A DNA stretch of 60,148 nucleotides from an uncultured Pelosinus sp. (GTDB lineage Bacteria > Bacillota > Negativicutes > UMGS1260). The translations under genes were made by a program, and so were the position numbers. This document shows, in pieces, positions 47,299 through 56,211 of the stretch (positions within the stretch are counted from its first letter, which is position 1; every line of letters begins with the position of its first letter). The notes under the pieces are model-generated. The model saw nothing but the letters and a program-made list of their open reading frames with translations, was not told the origin of the DNA and made no database searches. The stretch spans positions 1-60,148 of the forward strand of contig URQW01000009.1 of the NCBI GenBank assembly GCA_900550105.1, read 5' to 3'.

Positions 47299-48054
47299 TT
47301 ATAAATTCACATAGAATTCAAGACGCTTCGTATTGGCTCTGCTTACAGGAATCTCTGCTCCTTTAGCACCGCCCAGCTTCAACAAATAACCGCGATTGAA
47401 CCATGATGCAATCTCCCGTACCTCATTCATATTGACAATATAATTACGATGACAGCGAAAGAAGCTGGCAGGATCAAGTTTCTGCTCAAACTCCTGCAAG
47501 GAATACTTTGTATAATATTTATCACCATCTACAGTCTGCAGAAACACTTCACGGTTTTCCGCACAGATGAACTGAATCTTTTCTACGTCAAGAATCGTTG
47601 TTTTCTCATTAGCCGTAACGCCCAGCCTTTTAATATAAGGCACAGACTGCTGCTTGCGGCTGCGGTTATCAATCAGAATACTTTTAAAATAGAGCTTGCG
47701 GATTTTTTGCAGAACCCTTTGAATATCTTCTTCGTCAAAAGGCTTTAATACATAATCAAGCGCATTCACTGAAAAGGCTTGTAGCGAATAGTCATCATAA
47801 GCTGTCACAAAAACAATCAAAGGGCTGTCCGTCGCTTTTGCTAATTGAGCCGCAATTTCTAAACCACTTTGTCCCGGCATCTGAATATCCAGAAAGAGTA
47901 AATCAGGCTTAAATTTCTCTACTAAGGTTAAAGCCTCATCGCCATCATAGCCAATGCCAAGAACCTGAGTATTGCAGTTTTCCTCTAAGATACGACGGAG
48001 CAAATCAGCCATAACAACTTCATCATCAACAACTACAGCCGTAAGCGCTTTCAT
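47299..48054 (-). CDS. LytTR-family response regulator
   Basis: A 251-residue regulator. The receiver has the phospho-acceptor Asp56 in LLFLDIQMPGQSG and Lys in DYVLKPFDEED; the C-terminal LytTR DNA-binding domain (about 145-251) includes IQFICAENREVFLQT and FFRCHRNYIVNMN. The ATG at 48054 overlaps the stop of the kinase gene by one base (TAATG), so translation is coupled. GGGGG lies 9 nt upstream. LytSR-type pairs in Firmicutes control holin-like LrgAB or pyruvate uptake genes; none lies here. A weak hairpin (about 47264-47281) may end it. Confidence 0.92.
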   Translation of the reverse strand: MKALTAVVVDDEVVMADLLRRILEENCNTQVLGIGYDGDEALTLVEKFKPDLLFLDIQMPGQSGLEIAAQLAKATDSPLIVFVTAYDDYSLQAFSVNALDYVLKPFDEEDIQRVLQKIRKLYFKSILIDNRSRKQQSVPYIKRLGVTANEKTTILDVEKIQFICAENREVFLQTVDGDKYYTKYSLQEFEQKLDPASFFRCHRNYIVNMNEVREIASWFNRGYLLKLGGAKGAEIPVSRANTKRLEFYVNL

Positions 48055-49772
48055 TATGGATTCCCCCTTGTAATCATATAAGGTAAACAAACAGTCACTG
48101 TCGTCCCTGCATCAATTTGGCTGGTAATCGCTAAACCATATTCAGCGCCATAAAGCGACTGTAACCGTTTATTCACATTCTGTAAACCAATCCCTGTACC
48201 GCTAGAAGAAGGCAGCACCATCTCGCCTTGCTCAAAAGACTGTAACGTCTCTTTGGCCATACCTACGCCATTATCCTGGACCTGTACATATAAAAACTTA
48301 CCTTCCGGCCACGCTTTAATCTCAACTTGACCGCCGCCTTTTTTGCGGCTTAATCCGTGGCGAATGGCATTTTCCACAAGAGGCTGCAATGAAAAAACGG
48401 GCACAGGATGACTCAGTAACTCTTCTGATATACTGATGACAATCTCCAGTCTAGAGCCAAAACGAACCTTCTCAATGCGGCTATAATGCGAAACAGTTTC
48501 TAGTTCCTCGCCTAAAGTAACAATTTCCTGGCCGCGTTTCAACATGCGACGCAGCAATTGAGCTAAGTCTTTAATCAAAGCACTGGCTGTCTTAGGATCA
48601 GCCAAAACCAGCGCTTGTACTGTTCCCAAAGTATTAAAGAAGAAATGGGGATTAATCTGAGCCTTAAGCATATTATACTCGGTCTGCAGTAACAATTGCT
48701 GTTTTTCCGCGAGTTTCTGCTGAGCCAATAATGGGCCGAGAAAATCAGCAATTCCCTGAATGACTTCTCGTTCAAAATAAGAAATCGTCTCATAATTGAT
48801 TTTATAGAGCTTAATTGTGCCAAGAAGCTGATCTCCTACTAAAAGCGGTGCATCAATGACCGCAGTAAGCATGCAACCTTGATGGGGACAGCCGATCTCT
48901 TGACGGCCGCTAGTGATTACCGTCTGCCGCCTCTCAATGGCCCGCTTCGTCGCTGCCGTAATAATCGGAGTTCCTACCGCGTGATGATCAGCCCCTTCGC
49001 CAATAAAAGCAAGGACTTTCTTATCGTCAGTAATACTGATGGCCGCTGCCTGGGTTTCATGATAAATAATCTGGGCAATTTCCGCCGCTGTATGCTCGTT
49101 TAAACCCTTTTGCAAAAAACTAGTGGTTTGCCGAATCATTCGCAGTGATTTTTGTACCGATAAAGCCTGAGCCTTATCTTGTTCGCGAAACACATCGCCC
49201 ACAATATAGCAAAAGAATACAACAGCAGAGCAATTGGCAAGAATTGTCGGCAGAGCAATCGCTTGTTCCAAGGCCACAGCCGCCTCAAAGGATTCTGATA
49301 AGGTAATGATCATAAATTTTAGCAAAAGTTCGCAGATAAGCGCCGTAGCTAAAACCGTTTTAACTGTCATGCGCTCCTGTTTATAGATAATATAAACGAA
49401 GCCACTAATTAGTCCGGCCAAAATATTCGACCAGACAGCCGGCCACATGGTAAAACCGCCAATAAAATACCGCACAAAAGCGCCAAGGGCCCCAGCAATA
49501 AATCCGACAAGCGGTCCGCCCAAAAGCCCGCCGGCAATCGGTCCCACAATACGCTGGTTGGCGCTTGAACCGAGAACAGGAATCCCCATCCACGTACCAA
49601 GAATAGAAATACCGCCAAAAATAAAGCCTAGCATCACCTTATCTTGTAGGCGATATTCAGAACGCGTCACAGTGCGGCGAATTAAGGGAAACCGCGTGAG
49701 AAGGTAGCCAACTATACCGATCAGCGACGTATGATATAAAATATTCAACACTAAATCTGGATAAAAAAACAC
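48054..49772 (-). CDS. LytS-family sensor histidine kinase
   Basis: A 572-residue kinase. About five to six membrane helices at the N-terminus form the 5TM-LYT sensor (VGYLLTRFPLIRR, then GGLLGGPLVGFIAGALGA), a GAF domain follows (about 230-350), then the phospho-accepting region LKAQINPHFFFNTLGTVQALV and an HATPase with LVENAIRHG and NGVGMAKE. GTG 49772 has AGAGGTG 5 nt upstream. It is coupled to the LytTR regulator by an overlapping TAATG. Members sense membrane energy or pyruvate; the downstream neighbour on its other side is a 2-oxoacid:ferredoxin oxidoreductase operon, which makes oxoacid sensing plausible but unproven. Confidence 0.93.
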   Translation of the reverse strand: MFFYPDLVLNILYHTSLIGIVGYLLTRFPLIRRTVTRSEYRLQDKVMLGFIFGGISILGTWMGIPVLGSSANQRIVGPIAGGLLGGPLVGFIAGALGAFVRYFIGGFTMWPAVWSNILAGLISGFVYIIYKQERMTVKTVLATALICELLLKFMIITLSESFEAAVALEQAIALPTILANCSAVVFFCYIVGDVFREQDKAQALSVQKSLRMIRQTTSFLQKGLNEHTAAEIAQIIYHETQAAAISITDDKKVLAFIGEGADHHAVGTPIITAATKRAIERRQTVITSGRQEIGCPHQGCMLTAVIDAPLLVGDQLLGTIKLYKINYETISYFEREVIQGIADFLGPLLAQQKLAEKQQLLLQTEYNMLKAQINPHFFFNTLGTVQALVLADPKTASALIKDLAQLLRRMLKRGQEIVTLGEELETVSHYSRIEKVRFGSRLEIVISISEELLSHPVPVFSLQPLVENAIRHGLSRKKGGGQVEIKAWPEGKFLYVQVQDNGVGMAKETLQSFEQGEMVLPSSSGTGIGLQNVNKRLQSLYGAEYGLAITSQIDAGTTVTVCLPYMITRGNP

Positions 49773-49837
49773 GCCTACACCTCTTTATTGCGGCATATCA
49801 TGATGAGTAAGAATAATCAAAATACTTTTTTCTGTAA

Positions 49838-49875
49838 AAAAGCAGGAGAATCCTTCAGACTCTCCTGCTTTTGGG
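49838..49875 (-). terminator. Terminator of the 2-oxoacid oxidoreductase operon
   Basis: AAAAGCAGGAGA (49838-49849) pairs with TCTCCTGCTTTT (49861-49872), 11-nt loop; the minus strand continues with TTACAG and A/T-rich sequence. It is 27 bp past the stop of the last subunit gene. Confidence 0.8.
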
Positions 49876-49898
49876 GAAATAAACATTAATCTGCAATT

Positions 49899-50426
49899 TT
49901 ATTTAATCAACGCAAAGCCAAGTTCAATGGCTTTTTCATTCAGAGCTTCCGTTCCTTTTGGTACACGCGATAGAACCGCTTTCACTAAAGATTCTTTCGT
50001 TACGACATTCGTAATCGCCGTCATAGCGCCAAGTGCAACGATATTAGCAAACAATACTTTGCCTAAACCTTCCTGGGCTGTATGGGTGATCGGCAGTTCA
50101 TAGACTTTTTTATACTGTTTCTGCGGCAATTCCGTTACAAACAGGCTGTCTGTAATCAATATGCCATCTTCCGTTAAATCGCCTGTATATTTCTTACAAG
50201 CTTCCTGGCTCATAGCGAGTACCAGATTGGGCACGGTAATTTTCGGGAAGTGAATCGGTTTTTCCGAAATCAATACTTCCGATTTACTCGAACCGCCGCG
50301 CGCTTCCGGTCCATAGGACTGGGACTGTACTGCCAGTTTCCCGTCGCGAAGGGCTGCTTCTGCTAAAATAATTCCGCCTAGGATCAGACCCTGTCCGCCT
50401 GTTCCTGATAATCGTAGCTGCTGCAT
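49899..50426 (-). CDS. korC: 2-oxoacid:ferredoxin oxidoreductase, gamma subunit
   Basis: A 175-residue subunit with the family start LRLSGTGGQGLILGGIILAEAA and the QSYGPEARGGSSKSEVLIS segment that closes over the TPP/CoA site. With the alpha, beta and ferredoxin-like subunits it oxidatively decarboxylates a 2-oxoacid to its acyl-CoA and reduces ferredoxin. It starts 3 bp after the beta stop. The D-A-B-C order fits 2-oxoglutarate (Kor) or branched 2-oxoacid (Vor) enzymes; the symbol follows the commoner case and is provisional. Confidence 0.88.
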   Translation of the reverse strand: MQQLRLSGTGGQGLILGGIILAEAALRDGKLAVQSQSYGPEARGGSSKSEVLISEKPIHFPKITVPNLVLAMSQEACKKYTGDLTEDGILITDSLFVTELPQKQYKKVYELPITHTAQEGLGKVLFANIVALGAMTAITNVVTKESLVKAVLSRVPKGTEALNEKAIELGFALIK

Positions 50427-50429
50427 CTC

Positions 50430-51257
50430 TTATTTCGCCCCTTTCTGGGCCTGTTCAATGATCAGGTCATATTGTTTCGTATATTCCGGTGCTTCCGCTT
50501 TATGAAGTACACCGATAATAAACTTGTCGGCAAGCTGTTCTTCCGTCATCTTAGCAGCCTGACCCGCTGTTACGGCATGGTCTCTCTGCCATTTCATCAT
50601 CGCAGCGCCGTCGCCGCGTTTGTTCTGACGACCAAAGCCAATCGGGCAAGCCGTTACCGCTTCTACTAAGGAGAAACCGTCATGGGCGATGGCTTCGGCA
50701 ATGAGATCCGAAAGCTGCTGCGCATGGAAAGTCGTACCGCGACCAACGAAGGTAGCGCCAGCGGCTTTCGCTAATTCTACTACATTAAAGCTCCGTTCAA
50801 TCGTGCCATAAGGCGCAGTAGTGGCTTTACTATGGGTTGGCGTCAATGGGGAATACTGACCGCCTGTCATGCCATAGATGTTGTTGTTGAACAAAACCAC
50901 TGTCAAGTTAATGTTGCGGCGTGCCGCATGAATGAAGTGATTGCCGCCGATTGCCGTAGCATCGCCGTCACCAGTCATAACGATGACATTCAGTTCCGGA
51001 TTGGCCAGTTTCACACCCGTTGCAAAAGGAATGGCCCGACCATGGGCACTGTGTACCGTATCAAAATCTAGATAGCCTGACGCACGGGAAGAACAGCCGA
51101 TCCCTGATACGATCGTTGTTTTATCCTGGTCTAAGCCCAGTTTATCAATGGCTTTTACTGTCGCGCTTGTTACTACGCCGTTACCGCAGCCAGGGCACCA
51201 AATATGGGGCAGACGAGGGCGATAATACTGATCAATAAGTTGTTCCATGCTTTTCAT
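50430..51257 (-). CDS. korB: 2-oxoacid:ferredoxin oxidoreductase, beta subunit (TPP-binding)
   Basis: A 275-residue TPP-binding subunit. It starts with the cluster/TPP segment LPHIWCPGCGNGVV and the conserved IGCSSRASGYLDFDTVHSAHGRA, then the TPP-Mg motif GDGDATAIGGNHFIHAARRN. The single WCPGCG cysteine pair and the lack of a C-terminal FeS domain fit Kor/Vor rather than PorB. GGAGG lies 7 nt before the ATG. It starts 2 bp after the alpha stop, which indicates coupled translation. Confidence 0.92.
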   Translation of the reverse strand: MKSMEQLIDQYYRPRLPHIWCPGCGNGVVTSATVKAIDKLGLDQDKTTIVSGIGCSSRASGYLDFDTVHSAHGRAIPFATGVKLANPELNVIVMTGDGDATAIGGNHFIHAARRNINLTVVLFNNNIYGMTGGQYSPLTPTHSKATTAPYGTIERSFNVVELAKAAGATFVGRGTTFHAQQLSDLIAEAIAHDGFSLVEAVTACPIGFGRQNKRGDGAAMMKWQRDHAVTAGQAAKMTEEQLADKFIIGVLHKAEAPEYTKQYDLIIEQAQKGAK

Positions 51258-51259
51258 AC

Positions 51260-52402
51260 TTACGCCTCCTTGGCGAGCTTTTCCAGAGCTTCGTATAACT
51301 CAGCCGGAGTAATCGCTTCGTTGTTGTATTTTGCATAGGAGATCACTGGCACTTTGCCATTTACCGCTTTTTGTACTTCTCCTACATATTGACCGCAGTT
51401 TAATTCAGGGACAATAATCGCTTTAACTTTTGTCGCTAATTCTTCTACTTGTTTCTGGGCAAACGGCCAGATTGTAATCGGACGGAACAGACCCACTTTG
51501 ATGCCTTTGGCTCTAGCTTCGTCAATCGCTGCATAAGCTGTACGAGCTGTACCGCCATAAGCCACTACGGCATATTCGGCGTCTTCCATGCAATATTCTT
51601 CGTAAGTCACAATATCGTCTAAGTGATCGCTCAGTTTCTTATTCAAGCGGTCCATCTGCGCTACCGTAGCCGCTGGAGAACCGTTCGGGAAGCCGCTGTC
51701 ATCATGAATGAGGCCTGTTACATGGAAGCGATAGCCTTCGCCAAAAGCAGGCATCGGCGGAACATCGTTCGTGCCTGCTGCATAAGCTTTATAGTCTTTC
51801 GACGGTTTTTCCGTCGGCTGTTTGCGCTGCGGCTGTTTAATATCGTCATAATTTTCCGGAAGATCAATGCGTTCACGCATATGTCCGATTATTTCGTCCA
51901 TTAACATGATAACTGGAACGCGGTACTTTTCCGACAATTCATAAGCACGAATGGTCAGGCTGAAACATTCTGGTACACTGGCCGGTGTTAACGCAATGAT
52001 CGGATGATCGCCATGGGTTCCCCAGCGAGCTTGCATTACATCGCCTTGTGAAGGGGAAGTCGGCTGACCGGTCGAAGGACCTACCCGCTGTACGTTGGCA
52101 ATCACGATGGGCACTTCAGCAATTGCTGCATAGCCTAAGAGTTCTTGTTTTAAAGAAAAGCCAGGGCCGCTGGTAGCGGTAAGAACTTTTTTACCAGCTA
52201 AAGAAGCGCCGATAATAACGCCAATCCCGGAAATTTCATCTTCCATTTGGATAAACTTGCCGCCTACCTGAGGGAGGCGTTTTGCCATTAATTCGGCAAT
52301 TTCAGTGGACGGCGTGATAGGGTAGCCGCCAAAAAAACGAGCGCCAGCAGCGATAGCGCCTTCTGCGCAAGCTTGGTTGCCCTGCATCAGGACAGTTGCC
52401 AT
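51260..52402 (-). CDS. korA: 2-oxoacid:ferredoxin oxidoreductase, alpha subunit
   Basis: A 380-residue alpha subunit with the TPP pyrimidine-binding domain near the start (GNQACAEGAIAAGARFFGGYPITPSTEI), the EDEISGIGVIIGASLAGKKVLTATSGPG segment and the C-terminal transketolase-type domain (about 270-380). It lacks a fused gamma domain, so it is the separate four-subunit form. It lies 14 bp after the ferredoxin-like subunit gene. In an amino-acid fermenter it would oxidise 2-oxoglutarate or branched-chain 2-oxoacids. Full length. Confidence 0.93.
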   Translation of the reverse strand: MATVLMQGNQACAEGAIAAGARFFGGYPITPSTEIAELMAKRLPQVGGKFIQMEDEISGIGVIIGASLAGKKVLTATSGPGFSLKQELLGYAAIAEVPIVIANVQRVGPSTGQPTSPSQGDVMQARWGTHGDHPIIALTPASVPECFSLTIRAYELSEKYRVPVIMLMDEIIGHMRERIDLPENYDDIKQPQRKQPTEKPSKDYKAYAAGTNDVPPMPAFGEGYRFHVTGLIHDDSGFPNGSPAATVAQMDRLNKKLSDHLDDIVTYEEYCMEDAEYAVVAYGGTARTAYAAIDEARAKGIKVGLFRPITIWPFAQKQVEELATKVKAIIVPELNCGQYVGEVQKAVNGKVPVISYAKYNNEAITPAELYEALEKLAKEA

Positions 52403-52416
52403 AGAGAGTCACTCCT

Positions 52417-52599
52417 TTATTTTTCAACGAAAATAGCGTAATCCGGGCAGCGCAGTTCACACTGTTTGCAGCCGATACAGCTTGCTTCATCGACAATTTC
52501 CACTTTTTCTACTTCATTGACTTTAAGAACCTGTTTCGGGCAGAACGCCACACAGATCCCACAGCCTTTACAACGGTTGATGATTTGCTTCAGTTTCAA
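52417..52599 (-). CDS. korD: 2-oxoacid:ferredoxin oxidoreductase, ferredoxin-like delta subunit
   Basis: A 60-residue protein with two 4Fe-4S motifs: CKGCGICVAFCP and CIGCKQCELRCP. It carries electrons from the catalytic subunits to ferredoxin. The TTG at 52599 is chosen as start because GGAGGTG lies 8 nt upstream; a TTG at 52614 falls inside that ribosome site. First subunit gene of the four; 51 bp after the GlcD-type dehydrogenase gene, with a GC-rich hairpin between them. Confidence 0.9.
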   Translation of the reverse strand: MKLKQIINRCKGCGICVAFCPKQVLKVNEVEKVEIVDEASCIGCKQCELRCPDYAIFVEK

Positions 52600-52626
52600 T
52601 CTGTTCACCTCCAACCAAGAAAGTGG

Positions 52627-52645
52627 GGCGGCGGCTTAGCCGCCA
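52627..52645 (-). other. Intercistronic hairpin between flavin dehydrogenase and korD
   Basis: GGCGG (about 52629-52633) with CCGCC (52639-52643) around CTTAG, without a T run. It may be an mRNA-stabilising or processing stem rather than a terminator. Confidence 0.4.
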
Positions 52646-52650
52646 AGCCC

Positions 52651-54054
52651 TTATTCTACATCAAAAATTTTACCGGGATTTAAAATCAAGTTAGGATCTA
52701 ATGCCTTTTTAATTGCTTTCATCGCAGCAAGTTCTACAGGGTCCGTAAATTGTTCCATGAGCCCTTTCCGTTTATAACCAATACCATGTTCACCAGAGAG
52801 TTTGCCGCCAAGGCGATAAACTACGGTATATAGATCATTTTGGAAATCGGCAATTTTCTTCGTCCATTCTTCATCAGGCACATCGCCCTTCAAAATATTC
52901 AAGTGAATATTGCCATCGCCAGCATGACTAGCTGTACGAGTCACAAGACCATACTTTTCACGCAAGATAGCGATTTCATGCATCATGGGAGCAATTTGAT
53001 CGACCGGTACAACAATATCTTCTTTTGCTGCTGTCAAGCTTTCGTGGCGTACCGCTTCCGCAAAGGACTTGCGGGCCCGCCAGATTTTTTGTGGATCAGC
53101 TACCAAAACGCTCAACGCGCCATTGTCGGTGCACAGTTCGTCGAGGGTCACACTCTTTTCATCAAGCTGATCTTCTGTATCTGCTTCTACTTGAATAATG
53201 ACATAATTGCCATTATCGCTGTGCGGCAGTTTTTCATTCAAAAATTTCTCTACGCTTTGAATCGTAATCGTATCCATAAACTCCACGCAGGTCGGCGTAA
53301 TGCCAGCTTTGATAATCTTGCCGACAATATTAATAGCCGATTCTACATCAGGGAAAATTGCTAAAAGATCGATAATATTCGCCGGTAGAGGTTTTAATTT
53401 AAGAGTAATTTTTGTAATAATTCCCAAGGTACCTTCTGAACCAATAATGAGCTGCTCTAAATTGTAGCCTGTAGTGTTTTTTTCCAGACGACCGCCTAAA
53501 GTAGTAATTTCGCCATTTGGCATAACGACTTCCAAGGCATAGACTTGATGTCTCGTCGTACCGTATTTTACGGCTTTGTTGCCACCGGCATTTGTTGCTA
53601 CATTACCGCCGATAAAGCAACTATCACCGCTGCAAGGATCTCCAGCGTAGAAAAGATTCTTTCCTTTTACTTCTTTCTGGAATTCTTCCGTTCTAACACC
53701 TGGTTCAATCACTGCATACAAGCTGTCTTCATTAATTTCTAAAATACGGTTCATTTTTTCAATGCTAAGCACAATTCCGCCCAGTTGCGGTACAACGCCG
53801 CAAGCTAGACCAGTACCGGCTGCGCGAGGTACTAAAGGAATCAGATACTTATTAGCCAGTTTCACAACAGCGGAAACCTCTTCTGTTGTTTCTGGCAATA
53901 CAACTACATCAGGCATATGAGCATATTGACTGTCAGGAACCTCGTCATGGCTATAAGGTTCCATGATATCAGGATCAGTAATTACTTTTTTGTCACCCAA
54001 AATCGATTTCAGTTCCGCAATGACCTCAGGAGTTACTTTATTGTACTTTTGCAT
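52651..54054 (-). CDS. FAD-linked 2-hydroxyacid dehydrogenase, GlcD/D-LDH type
   Basis: A 467-residue VAO/PCMH-type flavoenzyme. The FAD-binding N-terminal part includes LVPRAAGTGLACGVVPQLGG and GGNVATNAGGNKAVKYG; the C-terminal oxidase domain has the metal or substrate His in SHAGDGNIHLN and SGEHGIGYKRKG. It oxidises a 2-hydroxyacid such as D-lactate, glycolate or D-2-hydroxyglutarate to the oxoacid. The ATG at 54054 follows GAGGAGAG; a frame extension to 54306 crosses the promoter and a terminator. TATAAT on the minus strand at 54114-54109 suggests a start near 54102. It is followed by korDABC, whose substrate could be its product. Confidence 0.9.
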   Translation of the reverse strand: MQKYNKVTPEVIAELKSILGDKKVITDPDIMEPYSHDEVPDSQYAHMPDVVVLPETTEEVSAVVKLANKYLIPLVPRAAGTGLACGVVPQLGGIVLSIEKMNRILEINEDSLYAVIEPGVRTEEFQKEVKGKNLFYAGDPCSGDSCFIGGNVATNAGGNKAVKYGTTRHQVYALEVVMPNGEITTLGGRLEKNTTGYNLEQLIIGSEGTLGIITKITLKLKPLPANIIDLLAIFPDVESAINIVGKIIKAGITPTCVEFMDTITIQSVEKFLNEKLPHSDNGNYVIIQVEADTEDQLDEKSVTLDELCTDNGALSVLVADPQKIWRARKSFAEAVRHESLTAAKEDIVVPVDQIAPMMHEIAILREKYGLVTRTASHAGDGNIHLNILKGDVPDEEWTKKIADFQNDLYTVVYRLGGKLSGEHGIGYKRKGLMEQFTDPVELAAMKAIKKALDPNLILNPGKIFDVE

Positions 54055-54293
54055 GTTCCATCTCTCCTCATCTTCATATACACATGACGCAATTTTGTGT
54101 CTATGTCTATTATAAAGTGTTACAGAGATTTTGTAATTGAAAATGGGACGAATCTGCCGCAAAAATAGACCAGTTGTTAAAAATCGGCGCCCAACTGAGC
54201 CAAGTTCTGCAAACAGTAAAAAAATTCGTTTTATTATGGATACATAAATACCAATTTTTTTTCGCCCATGCATACTTCTTGCTTTAAAAACCA

Positions 54294-54326
54294 AAACTTC
54301 CAGCATTTAGCTGGAAGTTTTTTATC
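54294..54326. terminator. Hairpin terminator with T runs on both strands
   Basis: AAACTTCCAGC (54294-54304) pairs with GCTGGAAGTTT (54310-54320), 5-nt loop, followed by TTTA on the plus strand and by GGTTTTT on the minus strand. It lies between the flavin dehydrogenase promoter and the RNA-like element, with no protein gene on either strand to terminate. Confidence 0.75.
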
Positions 54327-54372
54327 AATCAAGAAATATGAACTTGTTTTTATGCAATTCGTACAAGTAAGA

Positions 54373-54446
54373 AAAGCATCTTACGATTCGGCTGCTGATA
54401 AAGGAGTGTGACTAACTTTATCGTAAGCCGTCTGCTTTATGCCTTT
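54373..54446. ncRNA. Candidate structured, bistable RNA element
   Basis: Fold A (plus strand): AAAGCA (54373-54378) with TGCTTT (54433-54438); CGGCT (54389-54393) with AGCCG (54426-54430); a 3x3 internal loop; GATAAAG (54397-54403) with CTTTATC (54416-54422). Fold B: CTTACGAT (54380-54387) with its exact complement ATCGTAAG (54420-54427), which excludes part of fold A. A CCTTTTTATTT run follows on the plus strand. Not a riboswitch class I recognise; strand and role are open. Confidence 0.45.
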
Positions 54447-54671
54447 TTATTTGATTAGCGAGTTCATTCTACCATATCTTTTTTATCAGGACAAGTACTT
54501 TTTTTATTTTTCTGAACCGACAAAATTCTCCATAATCGTCAATTTGAAACAAGGAAATACCGTTATCTTATAGAAATAAAAAATAAAAGAAAATAATTAT
54601 GAATTATATTTCATTCCTTTTCTCGTAACTAATCGGTCCCTCGAATTATTTTGAAATCAGGAGGTATGATT

Positions 54672-55958
54672 ATGTTTGAAAAGAAAAAAAGCTTATCGAT
54701 CACGCCAGGATCTTATTCTGGCAAAGATCCCATTACCAAAGCCTTTTTAGATACAAACCAAGATTTATTGGGTTATCTAACAGCGCTAAAGCCAATTATC
54801 GAACAACACCACAACGACATTACCGACCGTTTTTATCAGCGCCTTCTCGAAGTCCCTTCTCTAAAGGAATTTATCCAAAATCATTCTACTGTAGAAAGAC
54901 TGAAAAAAACCTTTCATCAGTTTCTCCCGCTCCTTTATGAAAGCAATATTACCGAAGAATATATTGCTAGAATGCGATTAATTGGCAATAAACATAATGA
55001 TATTAGCTTGCCAGTGTCGTGGTTTATTTTAGCCTTATCCAGCTTAAAGCGAATCTTGATCCCTATGATTCTCAATACTTATGGATCAAGCCCGAAAGAA
55101 TTAGAAAAAATCCTGATAGCCTTCGACCAACAGCTCCAACTGATTCAGTCAGAAACGGTAAAATCCTTTACGGAGTGTCATACCTTAGAGCTCGAGGAAA
55201 AAATTAAAGCGGAAGAAGCCATGTTAGAAAAGCAAAATAAGCTCTTATTACATGTGAAAGATTCTTCCCATGTCCTAGCGTCAGCAGCGGAGCAAACAAC
55301 GGCCTCAGCCTCCCATATGGCTGTATCCGTCCAGAATATTAAAGATTCCTGTCATCAAGCAAAAGAGGAATCCAATCAAACCCGCCTAACCGCACTAGAA
55401 GGCGATAAAGTCATTAAGTCGACTCTGTCACAGCTTTCTGCAATGATTGATTTAAATATGGATGCCCAGAAAAAGGTCAGCCAGCTTGATGCTACATCAA
55501 AATCAGTTAGCAATATTATCGAAACAATCACCTCCATTGCCTCACAAACAAATCTGCTGGCCCTTAATGCCGCCATTGAAGCGGCGAGAGCTGGCGAGTC
55601 CGGTCGCGGTTTCGCCGTCGTAGCCGATGAAGTTCGTAAGCTTGCCGAACAAAGCCGCTCAGCCGCTGATGAAATTGCCCATTTAATTCGCCAAAACAGC
55701 GAGTCAACCGTAGAAGTAGTCACAAGTATGGCCGATCAAGCCACAACAATGGAAAAAGTAGGACAGGCTGTAACGGAAAGCTCTCAGCGTATGACGCTCA
55801 TTGCTAGTTCCATTTCGAATAATTACAATCAATTGGAAACGATAAATAACTCCGTAAATGATTTATCACGAAATTCCCAGGAAATTGAACGAGCAGCTAG
55901 TGAAGTAGCCACCTCGGCTTCGGGCCTATCTCGCTTAGTCGAACAATCTAATTATTAA
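54672..55958 (+). CDS. Globin-coupled chemoreceptor (HemAT-like aerotaxis sensor)
   Basis: A 428-residue soluble receptor. Residues about 15-175 are a sensor globin, with the proximal haem ligand His108 in IGNKHNDISLPVSWF. The C-terminal half is an MCP signalling hairpin (SIASQTNLLALNAAIEAARAGESG) without membrane segments. In Bacillus and Halobacterium such proteins sense O2 for aerotaxis; in an anaerobe it would mediate escape from O2. The ATG at 54672 follows AGGAGGT by 6-7 nt; an earlier TTG at 54651 lies before that site. The next gene starts 52 bp downstream, so the receptor may head a short operon. Confidence 0.93.
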   Translation: MFEKKKSLSITPGSYSGKDPITKAFLDTNQDLLGYLTALKPIIEQHHNDITDRFYQRLLEVPSLKEFIQNHSTVERLKKTFHQFLPLLYESNITEEYIARMRLIGNKHNDISLPVSWFILALSSLKRILIPMILNTYGSSPKELEKILIAFDQQLQLIQSETVKSFTECHTLELEEKIKAEEAMLEKQNKLLLHVKDSSHVLASAAEQTTASASHMAVSVQNIKDSCHQAKEESNQTRLTALEGDKVIKSTLSQLSAMIDLNMDAQKKVSQLDATSKSVSNIIETITSIASQTNLLALNAAIEAARAGESGRGFAVVADEVRKLAEQSRSAADEIAHLIRQNSESTVEVVTSMADQATTMEKVGQAVTESSQRMTLIASSISNNYNQLETINNSVNDLSRNSQEIERAASEVATSASGLSRLVEQSNY

Positions 55959-56010
55959 AATAGTAATGATTTCTCCCATTTTTTACGATACTTTTAGTAG
56001 GAGGAATTTT

Positions 56011-56178
56011 ATGGCCGAAGAACTAGCAATCGAAACAAAATGTCTTTCTTGTGATGGTACAGGCTGGCAAAACGGTCAGGAATGTCCACACTGCAAAGGT
56101 TCGGGAACGATTTTAACCGAAGAAGGTAAAGCATTGATTTATTACTTAAAAGAATGTATCCGCATGTCGGAACACTAA
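56011..56178 (+). CDS. Small zinc-ribbon protein with DnaJ-like CxxCxGxG repeats, 55 aa
   Basis: Two repeats CLSCDGTG and CPHCKGSG, as in the zinc centre of DnaJ and of small tryptophan-RNA-binding attenuator inhibitors, then a helical tail EEGKALIYYLKECIRMSEH. The four cysteines should bind one Zn. GGAGGAA precedes the ATG at 56011; the longer frame from 55966 starts before that site and is rejected. It stands between the globin receptor and the PduO gene, in the same direction. It might be a chaperone-like, RNA- or protein-binding miniprotein; function unknown. Confidence 0.75.
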   Translation: MAEELAIETKCLSCDGTGWQNGQECPHCKGSGTILTEEGKALIYYLKECIRMSEH

Positions 56179-56211
56179 ACATAAGCAATCATTCTAAAGG
56201 AGGGATTTACT

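Noticed and set aside
54057..54306. N-terminal extension of the GlcD-type gene
   Set aside because: 84 additional residues without homology, running over TATAAT and part of a terminator; a strong ribosome site fixes the start at 54054.
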